DNA of 33,221 nt from Tannerella sp. (GTDB lineage Bacteria; Bacteroidota; Bacteroidia; Bacteroidales; Tannerellaceae): NCBI GenBank assembly GCA_031278765.1, contig JAITJX010000159.1, forward strand, positions 1-33,221. The letters are read 5' to 3'. How positions within the stretch are numbered: the stretch's first letter is position 1; every line of letters begins with the position of its first letter. A program made the position numbers and the translations under genes. Below the pieces are notes generated by a model that was not told where the DNA came from, ran no database searches, and was given only the letters and a program-made list of their open reading frames with translations. This document shows positions 18,135 through 25,919 of this stretch, one piece after another.

Positions 18135-19109
18135 CTATAGATTAATTATTTGAGAAATATATTGTTCTGACAGTTTTATTTCTTTTTCTTCAAAGGTTTT
18201 GGAATTAATAAAGATATGAACATCTTTATCTTCTATTTCTACAATCGGCATCTGTTTTAAATCCTTGTGATTCTCATTAGCATCACGAATTATCTTACCA
18301 ATTAGTTTGCCAACTTCTTTATATTGAACAGACACAGCAAACATTATTCCGTCTTTAATTATTCCATCATCTAAACAGCATGAAATAACATTATTTTCAG
18401 AACAAAGTTTAGCAATGGTTGCCGCTTTTGTGGTTGCGCTTTTATCATGAGGGATAATTATTGCTTCTGCGCCATCTCTTATTAATTTGTTTGTTATATT
18501 ATACACATCTTCAGCAGAAGTTACTGCCCCCAATAAAGGCTTTGCGGACGATTTGGAAATTATATCAACAAATATGTTTTTCATATTTTTGGAGTTAATT
18601 TCCGCCTCGTTATAGATTATACCTATCTTTTTAGTAGCAGGCTTTATATCAAATATCACATTAACCAACTTTGAATAGGAAGAAAAAGGTACTTGGCTCA
18701 CAATATTTAATGGAAACTTTCGTGGTGGATTGATACCAAGTTCTTCCAATGCGCTAACCGAAGAAGGGATAGAGATAGACCCCGCAATGGTCGGCGGCAT
18801 TTTTGCTTGATACTTACCACTAAAAACACTTGTTACTACCTGCGAACCAATAGCCACAAAATAATTGGGTTTGGTTAATAAAGCTGCGTCAATAGCCGTG
18901 TTAAATTTTGACGCATCGCCTTCCGCACTAAATACTCTGGTATAATAAAGAGAATCCGTACAAACCTCTCGCAGTCCAGCTTCTATCTGTTTAAAAGCCT
19001 CAATAGAAGCGGGAATTACCATAGTAATAATCTTTTTATCATCAGTTTTACATGAAAACATAAAAACTAATGCTAAAATGCTGACCTGACTTGATTTTAA
19101 TACTTTCAT
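18135..19109 (-). CDS. ABC transporter substrate-binding lipoprotein, TrpX-like (ABC_sub_bind)
   Basis: Signal peptide with FSCK lipobox; AIGSQVVTSVF, KIGIIYNEAEINSKNM, DGAEAIIIPHDKSAT typical of the TrpX/PF04392 family. Confidence 0.85.
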   Translation of the reverse strand: MKVLKSSQVSILALVFMFSCKTDDKKIITMVIPASIEAFKQIEAGLREVCTDSLYYTRVFSAEGDASKFNTAIDAALLTKPNYFVAIGSQVVTSVFSGKYQAKMPPTIAGSISIPSSVSALEELGINPPRKFPLNIVSQVPFSSYSKLVNVIFDIKPATKKIGIIYNEAEINSKNMKNIFVDIISKSSAKPLLGAVTSAEDVYNITNKLIRDGAEAIIIPHDKSATTKAATIAKLCSENNVISCCLDDGIIKDGIMFAVSVQYKEVGKLIGKIIRDANENHKDLKQMPIVEIEDKDVHIFINSKTFEEKEIKLSEQYISQIINL

Positions 19110-19133
19110 TTTTTTATTTTATTAATTTGATTG

Positions 19134-19170
19134 CAAAAATAAGGAAATCAAAATTATCCAAAATTATCCA
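19134..19170 (-). promoter_or_regulatory. Putative promoter: TTTTGGATAATTT-N9-TATTTTTGCAA
   Basis: -7 TATTTTTG at 19134-19141; upstream 16-mer AAATTATCCAAAATTA (+ strand 19151-19166) is shared with 22156-22171. Confidence 0.6.
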
Positions 19171-19197
19171 AGCCATAATTTACTATATTTTAGATAT

Positions 19198-20772
19198 TTA
19201 TAAATATATATTATGTATGGCAAGCCAAGCCTTTTCTTCAGGCAGTATTCCTACTGAAGGCAAATTATTAAGTTTCAAGCACAAATCGGAAAGAAATTTA
19301 TTTCTATTATTGTCTCCTTTCGTACTTCTGCCAAACTCTTTCATCGCCGCTTCTATGGACGTTATTTTGCTGCGTTTTCCATCAGAACCACGATAATTCT
19401 GAAATTTTGGAATGAATACCCTGTAAAAAATTCGCCGCGTTATCAGTAGCGATTCTATATCTTCCCTGATTTCAAGTATGGATTCGTCGGCTCTATAATC
19501 AAAGTAATTATTAACTTGCATAGAGATATTATGCTCAAAAGCAGCCCAATCTGCCGAATTTCTTTTTTCTGTGTATTGAGTTTTATAAGAGGGAAGCGTT
19601 TGATTCCTGCGAGTGGTGGTAACCCAATTTGCACAATTAGGAATAGAGCAAATCAATTCTGTTATTTGCTGTACCTTTTGCCGAATTATGGGAAGATATG
19701 AGTTCCACAATGCTTTGCTTTTCTCTTCTTCAAATGCCTTCTTGAAAACTTGATGGTCGCAAAGCAAGAGAGCATTCACATCATTAACACTCAAATTGTC
19801 GGTAATTGTAAGAGAAAACAGGGCATAGAAACGTTTTTTTGAGGCGTAATCCAATATTTCAAAGCCCAATCTATCCTGATGACGTTTGGAGTTGGGTTTT
19901 AGTAATTCCCAATCACAAATAAGGGCGCGATAATCGTTTTTTCCGTCTGCGTCAATCTCTTTGATAACATCGTTTACATCCTGAAAAGCGTGTACCTCAA
20001 AATATCGTTCCAGTTCAGTCCTTGCCCACCGTAATTCGTCATCCTTGTCTTCCAGTAAAAGAATTTTTTTCTTATTTTCATCTTGTGAGGTCAATTCGTT
20101 GCTTTGAAGCGTATTGAGTTTTTCAACTAATTTGTCTATGGCATCTTCAAACTCTTCGATATTGCCTCTGCCGTGTGCTGTCGTTATCTTTTCGACTATG
20201 TTTTTAAGTGTGGGAAAGATTGCCTGTTCGGAGAGTTGATTGATTTTTGCAAGAATCTGCTCAACTTCTTCTTTTACAGAACTGATGCGCAAATTATGGT
20301 TAATGCTTACAATCAGATTTTTAATATCTATCAGGTAGAGACGCAGAAAAGCCAGCGTTGCGGGTAGCAACGGCACGATTGGCGCAAAAGCGTTTTCTAT
20401 CCCGACCAGCGTAACAGGAAACTCACAAAAAGCCGTTCCCCGCACCGATACAATGTTGAATTTTACCGTTTCGTCGTTGTTCTTTTCAAAATAAGTCTGC
20501 GGCAAGAACGACAGTATGCACATCGGAGCAAGCATTTTTTTGTCTAAACGCATACTGATGGCAATGTCCAAGCCGTAAAAGTCGGAATATGGCTTGTCGT
20601 CCCATTGCAGTTCGGCAAAAATTACTATACGGTCGCAGATAGCGGAATTATCTCGAATGAACGCTTCCAATTCCTCTTCGGAGGTAACATAAAAACAATT
20701 CTTATCGGGTATTATTTCGTTCATGTAACGCCATTGGCAGTCATCGCATATTATCAGATAGCGGTTTTCCAT
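19198..20772 (-). CDS. Tandem receiver-like protein (N-terminal pseudo-receiver + receiver + conserved C-terminal helical domain)
   Basis: IVIFAELQWDDKPYSDFYGLDIAISMRL...CILSFLP; REC KKILLLEDKDDELRWA, YRALICDWELL, FSLT, VFKKAF; C-terminus LLITRRIFYRVF...LPEEKAWL. Confidence 0.75.
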   Translation of the reverse strand: MENRYLIICDDCQWRYMNEIIPDKNCFYVTSEEELEAFIRDNSAICDRIVIFAELQWDDKPYSDFYGLDIAISMRLDKKMLAPMCILSFLPQTYFEKNNDETVKFNIVSVRGTAFCEFPVTLVGIENAFAPIVPLLPATLAFLRLYLIDIKNLIVSINHNLRISSVKEEVEQILAKINQLSEQAIFPTLKNIVEKITTAHGRGNIEEFEDAIDKLVEKLNTLQSNELTSQDENKKKILLLEDKDDELRWARTELERYFEVHAFQDVNDVIKEIDADGKNDYRALICDWELLKPNSKRHQDRLGFEILDYASKKRFYALFSLTITDNLSVNDVNALLLCDHQVFKKAFEEEKSKALWNSYLPIIRQKVQQITELICSIPNCANWVTTTRRNQTLPSYKTQYTEKRNSADWAAFEHNISMQVNNYFDYRADESILEIREDIESLLITRRIFYRVFIPKFQNYRGSDGKRSKITSIEAAMKEFGRSTKGDNNRNKFLSDLCLKLNNLPSVGILPEEKAWLAIHNIYL

Positions 20773-20775
20773 TTT

Positions 20776-20958
20776 TTATAAAGTTGGATTAAATACCGGT
20801 CTTAAAAATACTCCCAAAAGGATATAGCCGCCGCAAGTATTGGCTATACTCACGACTGTTTCGTACAACGATTGTGGCACTTTTTCCTTCGCTTTCTTAA
20901 ATTCTATGGAAGCGTCCTCTCCCTGTGCTATTATTTTCTCTCTATCTTCGACTGTCAT
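20776..20958 (-). pseudogene. Truncated AlbA_2 (Schlafen-type) domain ORF
   Basis: GEDASIEFKKAKEKVPQSLYETVVSIANTCGGYILLGV matches the AlbA_2 N-terminal half, then a short unrelated tail and stop. Confidence 0.75.
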
Positions 20959-20978
20959 TGACTTTTAATTTGGGATTG

Positions 20979-20986
20979 CAAAGTTA
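20979..20986 (-). promoter_or_regulatory. Putative -7 element (TAACTTTG)
   Basis: TAnnTTTG followed by GCAATC, 20 bp upstream of the AlbA_2 fragment start. Confidence 0.45.
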
Positions 20987-21046
20987 TTAAATTTGAATGA
21001 ATCATTCATCACTGCCGCCATAATTCAATTAAATTAATTGTTAATA

Positions 21047-22099
21047 CTATTTTCCGTGAACAAATTGTCCTTTGGAATTAAGAATTGCGCCCAGACTCCC
21101 AAGTTCACAACTGAAATAACCGTTTCCTATGTAATCAATATCGTCGTATTTAGCCGGAATGATTACATTAAACTTTTCATCAAAAACGCCATAGCGGTCA
21201 TACAGGTAGAATTTGGTATATGCGCTTTTCTTTCCTTGCTTCTGGTAGCCGTCGTTATCGTATTTGTTTCCTTCCGCTACCGGCTCATACAGAGGTGTTG
21301 CAATTTCCTCGTAATCCATTTCATCTAACCACAGTTTGCTAATCACTTCTTTACCGTCGTAAGCGAGCAGATACTGTTTATGTCCATTTGCATAGTCTAA
21401 TTCGCCGACCATAATACCCAAATCAAACACTTCCAATCTGTCATATACCGGTGGTAAAACGATATGGAGCAAACTGTCGCACAAGCCGAGTTTACCGCTA
21501 AATTGAAGTTCTACAAAGCCGAAATCGTCAAAAGTAACATCGTCATATTGACAGGGTAAAAGCAACTTGCCGGTCGTATCAATCACGCCGAATTTTGAAT
21601 CTTTACCCGGCACGATACAGTAGCCGTTGTCTCGAAAAATATAATTGTAGTATAAATGTTGGTTTTCAAAATCGAACTGCGGCTCAATTGCCATTTTCCC
21701 AGTTTTTACATTCACAAAACCAAGTTTATTGCCGATTACTACTGCGGCTAACCCCAATTTCGGGTTGTCAATCCATGCGCGGTCAAATTGCGGTGCGAAT
21801 ATTTGTTTTCCGCTTTCAGTGGAAAGAAAGCCTCGCTTATTGCCTTTACAGATTACAAAAGACAGACAATCGTAACCGGAATCGAAACCCAAAATCATAT
21901 CAAACCTGTCGCCAACAACATTGCCCATAAAATCAATAATGGCGTATTCACCGTTATTGTACATTACAGAAGTCAAATGTTTCGCAATCATGTTGCGATC
22001 AACTTCCCCATACTTGTGTTTGTATAATTTTACACCATACACTATACCACTGATTAGCATGATGGCCAACATTGCGCTTGAAAAAATTCTCTTTATCAT
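21047..22099 (-). CDS. WG-repeat-containing protein with N-terminal signal/TM segment
   Basis: Repeated [KR].GF[LV]...G...[FI].PQFD and FGVIDTTGKLLLPCQYDDV units; ATG at 22099 preferred over the track start 22141, which overlaps the predicted promoter. Confidence 0.85.
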   Translation of the reverse strand: MIKRIFSSAMLAIMLISGIVYGVKLYKHKYGEVDRNMIAKHLTSVMYNNGEYAIIDFMGNVVGDRFDMILGFDSGYDCLSFVICKGNKRGFLSTESGKQIFAPQFDRAWIDNPKLGLAAVVIGNKLGFVNVKTGKMAIEPQFDFENQHLYYNYIFRDNGYCIVPGKDSKFGVIDTTGKLLLPCQYDDVTFDDFGFVELQFSGKLGLCDSLLHIVLPPVYDRLEVFDLGIMVGELDYANGHKQYLLAYDGKEVISKLWLDEMDYEEIATPLYEPVAEGNKYDNDGYQKQGKKSAYTKFYLYDRYGVFDEKFNVIIPAKYDDIDYIGNGYFSCELGSLGAILNSKGQFVHGK

Positions 22100-22138
22100 C
22101 TCTGTAAAAATTAAAATATTAATACCAAAATCCTGTTG

Positions 22139-22175
22139 CAAAATTATTGTTATGTAAATTATCCAAAATTACCTG
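22139..22175 (-). promoter_or_regulatory. Putative promoter: TTTTGGATAATTT-N9-TAATTTTGCAA
   Basis: -7 TAATTTTG at 22139-22146; same upstream 16-mer and same spacing as at 19134-19170. Confidence 0.6.
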
Positions 22176-22320
22176 TTCTGTTACCTGAAACGGGCAGAGT
22201 TTATGATTACCGAAATTTGTCCGTACCATAATATTTGAATAAAAATTATGGCACAAAGATACAACGTGTAAGGAAAGGGTTCTTTATGTATGTGTATATG
22301 GAAGTTTTTTGTATCTCGCG

Positions 22321-24180
22321 CTATTCACCAAGAAGTTGCTTAATATAAGCAATTTCTTCTTCAGAAAACAGATTGCGATTATCTTTATTACCGTTAATAC
22401 TCTCGCGCGAAATATTTGACGGGAAGCAGTATTGAGTCTGGGGATATTGTTTTTGAAAGCCTTCAAACATTGTAGAAACCTCTGCAACGTTCCCGTTCTC
22501 TGATTTCAGCAAAGTATAAATCAGCAATCTTCGAGCAATAAGAGTATTAATGAAATTGTTTGACAAGGTTGAAGTATATTTGTCATCTTTCGGTTTTTCA
22601 GTTCTTTTCTCGCCAATTGGGCCTACTTTGTAATGAATAAAATAAACAAAATTATTGCCATACTCTTCCCCTGTACCATTCGCGCTCAGTTGAAGAAAGG
22701 AGGGGGGGGCTGTAAATTTAATAAGTTTTTCCAATGCTGTTACCTTTTCTTCAACATGAGTCTTTATCTCGGCGTAGGTTTTGAATTGTTCCGGGATTTT
22801 ATTCTTTTCATAATTCGATTGCTCCGCAAAAAAATTGATATAGTTTCTGAAATACTTCAATGGAATAGAATTTTTATCAAAATCTCCTTTTTTCTTGCCG
22901 CTTGCGCCTGCATTTCTTTTGTTGTCAATAAGGTCTTTTACTTTATTGATAAACTCTTGTCTTGCTGCATCAGAACAAATATAAACATCTTTTTGAAACG
23001 GATAGACATTTTTAGTGTTATCGTTTCCAAAGATGACGTCATTGTACAGATTGCGAGTAACATTGGAAAGTATAATATAAATACGGTCAAAACTGCTCTG
23101 CAACCATTTGATATAGTTAAAGCCGAGATATTGCAATTCTTCCACCTCGTTGTCATCCGTCTTTGCTTTAATCTCAATATCAGAAATTACAGCATCAAAT
23201 CTGTTCCCTTTTCCGTACCCTTCCAAACTGCGAAAATCATATCTTGGCGTTTGTTCTATTGTTATGAGAAAGCCTTGACTTTCCATTGCCTTAACAAGTT
23301 CTTTAATACGCATATCTGTCTTATAATCCTCATCAATAAACAAAACGCAATATTTCCTGCCGTCTTGTTGCCTGCTATCAACAGAACTTCCATTTATCGA
23401 ACTTTTGATTTGTTTGCATATTATCTTGAAATTCTCCTGTATCCCTTGCCTGTATTTTTCCTCTTTGAGGTCATCCTCTGCGATGCTGTTAACTTTTTTT
23501 TCCAGTTCATCTATATCTTCTTTCGAATGAGAATGTGTCCTGTTATCTGCATATTTCAATACTTTCAACTTTTCAATCAATGCTCCCTTTGTAGCACAAC
23601 TGCTTATATCGTGATTTATATGTTCAAGCATACCAACGATACTGCAAAAACGGCGTTGGGTATATTTTAATTCCAAATCGGTTAATTCTGTTGAAATATA
23701 ACTTGTTTTATATTTATCTGCGTCCGAATATTTTTCCATGGCATCTTTCAATTTTTCATTGATTATGAGAGCCTCTAATGCCTCTGACCAGTCAAATCTC
23801 CATGCCGGCAATTGAGCAAATCCATGTTTCAATGCGGGAGTGCAAATTATTTCAGCATCAGGGTGATGAGCAAGAATAATCTTTCGGCTCAAGAATGAAA
23901 CAAAAAAGATTGGGATTTTCACACCGGTCAAACGAAAATGTTGTGCTAATTTTATTCCGTTCATATCGGAATAAGCGCCTTTAAGAACTTCGTTTGACCA
24001 TTTTAATTCACATAAAACGATAATATAAGAGATTTTCTTCCAATTCCGCTCTTTTAAGGCCTCAAAGTTTATACAACATACGGTTTCATAACCCGAGCCT
24101 TTCACCTGGTTCTCAATATAATTCGTGGAGGCATCGGGATTCCAGCAAATTAAAACCTTTTGATTATTTTTTTTAGCCAT
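22321..24180 (-). CDS. Tandem receiver-like protein, paralogous in architecture to 19198-20772
   Basis: YIIVLCELKWSNEV..YSDMNGIKLAQHFRL..IPIFFVSFL; REC KYCVLFIDEDYKTD, FDAVISDIEI, IILSNVT; C-terminus LIARRLLIYTLL...FSEEEIAYI. ATG at 24180 chosen because a -7-like TACTTTTG lies at 24206-24213, next to the track's GTG start. Confidence 0.75.
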   Translation of the reverse strand: MAKKNNQKVLICWNPDASTNYIENQVKGSGYETVCCINFEALKERNWKKISYIIVLCELKWSNEVLKGAYSDMNGIKLAQHFRLTGVKIPIFFVSFLSRKIILAHHPDAEIICTPALKHGFAQLPAWRFDWSEALEALIINEKLKDAMEKYSDADKYKTSYISTELTDLELKYTQRRFCSIVGMLEHINHDISSCATKGALIEKLKVLKYADNRTHSHSKEDIDELEKKVNSIAEDDLKEEKYRQGIQENFKIICKQIKSSINGSSVDSRQQDGRKYCVLFIDEDYKTDMRIKELVKAMESQGFLITIEQTPRYDFRSLEGYGKGNRFDAVISDIEIKAKTDDNEVEELQYLGFNYIKWLQSSFDRIYIILSNVTRNLYNDVIFGNDNTKNVYPFQKDVYICSDAARQEFINKVKDLIDNKRNAGASGKKKGDFDKNSIPLKYFRNYINFFAEQSNYEKNKIPEQFKTYAEIKTHVEEKVTALEKLIKFTAPPSFLQLSANGTGEEYGNNFVYFIHYKVGPIGEKRTEKPKDDKYTSTLSNNFINTLIARRLLIYTLLKSENGNVAEVSTMFEGFQKQYPQTQYCFPSNISRESINGNKDNRNLFSEEEIAYIKQLLGE

Positions 24181-24420
24181 TTCTGATATCTGGTATTTCA
24201 CAGCGCAAAAGTACTCAAAAAAATCAACAGCGCCTCAAAGAAGATTTAACCGTATATTCTGAACGTTGCGACCGTCGGGATACGTCACATCGCCGGATTT
24301 TTTTTCCGAAAAAAAGTTTTTTCCTTGAGAAAAAAAGTTAAGATTTAAGATAATGACGGACACGTGAAAGCGCAATGACGGCAATGCGACAGGGCGACGG
24401 CGCGACGGGGAAGCGACATG

Positions 24421-24451
24421 TTTGGAATTTCGCAATTTTATCCTAACTTTG
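24421..24451 (+). promoter_or_regulatory. Bacteroidetes-type promoter TTTG-N19-TAACTTTG
   Basis: TTTG at 24421-24424 and TAACTTTG at 24444-24451, upstream of the rlmD-like gene. Confidence 0.7.
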
Positions 24452-24495
24452 CGCAAAATAACAGGAAATGTACGAATTAAGCAGTAAGAAAAGTC

Positions 24496-25911
24496 ATGAC
24501 GCGGAAAAACAAAATATTGCCGGTTATTGAAGCAGTTGAGATAACAGACCTTGCGGCCGAAGGGAAAGCGATGGCAAAGGTGAACGGTATGGTCGTATTC
24601 GTACCTTGGGCGGCGCCGGGCGACGTCGTTGATATTCGGCTGTATCGCAAGCGCAGGAATTATGCGGAAGGAAGCATTCTCCGCGTTCATAAATATTCCG
24701 ACGAAAGGGTAAAACCTTTTTGCGAACATTTCACGGTTTGCGGCGGTTGCAAATGGCAGCATATTCCGTATGAAAATCAGTTGAAATTTAAACAAAAACA
24801 GGTGACGGACGATTTGCAGCATATCGGCAAAGTGCATGTGGAAGAGTTTTTGCCGATAGTGGGTTCCGAAAAAACGGTTGGCTACCGCAACAAACTTGAA
24901 TTTACATTTTCAAACAAACGCTGGCTGACATCCGGAGAACTTGAAAAGAAAAACGAAAACACAGAAATGAACGGCGCAGGCTTTCATGTCTCCGGAATGT
25001 TCGACAAAGTGCTTGATATTGGCAAATGCTGGCTGCAAGAGGATATTGCCAATCACATCCGTTTGTTCGTCAAAGCGTATTGTTTGAAAAACAGCTGTTC
25101 ATTCTTTGATTTGAAAGCACAGACGGGTTTTATGCGTACATTAATTATACGTACATCGTCGAAGGGCGAAGTGATGGTAATCGCGGTTTTTCACGAAGAC
25201 GACATACCCAAACGCGAAAGCCTGCTGCGCGCACTCGCGGATCATTTCCCTGAAATCACTTCCCTGATGTATGTTGTTAACGGAAAATGCAACGATACGA
25301 TTACAGACCTTGAGGTGGTTTCTTATAGCGGAAAAGATCATTTGACGGAGGAAATGGAGGGTTTGAAATTCAAAGTCGGTCCCAAATCCTTTTATCAGAC
25401 AAACAGCCGTCAGGCATACAGGCTGTATTCCATTGCGCGTGATTTTGCGCAGCTCTCCGGCGATGATACGGTTTACGACCTGTATACGGGAACGGGAACT
25501 ATCGCCAACTTTATAGCCCGCAGGGCAAAGAGAATTATCGGTATCGAATACGTCGCGGAGGCCATCCGTGATGCGCAGGCAAATGCCCGGCTGAATGGAA
25601 TTAATAATGCGGAATTTTTTGCAGGCGACATGAAAGATATTCTCACCCGCGAATTTATAGCCGCACACAGAAAACCGGATGTGATCATCGCCGACCCGCC
25701 GCGCGCAGGCATGCACGATGCCGTTACGGAGACGATACTGTCCGTCGAACCGAAAAGAATCGTGTACGTCAGCTGCAATCCGGCTACACAGGCGCGTGAT
25801 TTGAACCGTCTCGGACTGAAATACGGCGTATCGAAAGTGCAGCCGGCAGATATGTTTCCGCATACCCACCATGTCGAGAATGTTGCGCTCCTGGAATTAA
25901 AAAAGGTTTGA
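24496..25911 (+). CDS. rlmD: 23S rRNA (uracil-5-)-methyltransferase, RlmD/RumA (TrmA) family
   Basis: TRAM-like N-terminus, CEHFTVCGGCKWQH Fe-S cysteines, VYDLYTGTGTIANFIA, ADPPRAGMH, VYVSCNPATQARDL. Confidence 0.92.
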   Translation: MTRKNKILPVIEAVEITDLAAEGKAMAKVNGMVVFVPWAAPGDVVDIRLYRKRRNYAEGSILRVHKYSDERVKPFCEHFTVCGGCKWQHIPYENQLKFKQKQVTDDLQHIGKVHVEEFLPIVGSEKTVGYRNKLEFTFSNKRWLTSGELEKKNENTEMNGAGFHVSGMFDKVLDIGKCWLQEDIANHIRLFVKAYCLKNSCSFFDLKAQTGFMRTLIIRTSSKGEVMVIAVFHEDDIPKRESLLRALADHFPEITSLMYVVNGKCNDTITDLEVVSYSGKDHLTEEMEGLKFKVGPKSFYQTNSRQAYRLYSIARDFAQLSGDDTVYDLYTGTGTIANFIARRAKRIIGIEYVAEAIRDAQANARLNGINNAEFFAGDMKDILTREFIAAHRKPDVIIADPPRAGMHDAVTETILSVEPKRIVYVSCNPATQARDLNRLGLKYGVSKVQPADMFPHTHHVENVALLELKKV

Positions 25912-25919
25912 CTGCGGAG

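Noticed and set aside
22633-23670. 345-aa + strand ORF, Cys/Phe-rich
   Set aside because: Antisense shadow of the 626-aa receiver protein; composition typical of reversed AT-rich coding sequence.
24235-24837. 200-aa minus ORF upstream of the 626-aa gene
   Set aside because: Overlaps the rlmD promoter and 5' coding region; no recognisable motifs.
25141-25872. 243-aa minus ORF (and 25473-25928)
   Set aside because: Antisense to the well-supported rlmD-like methyltransferase.
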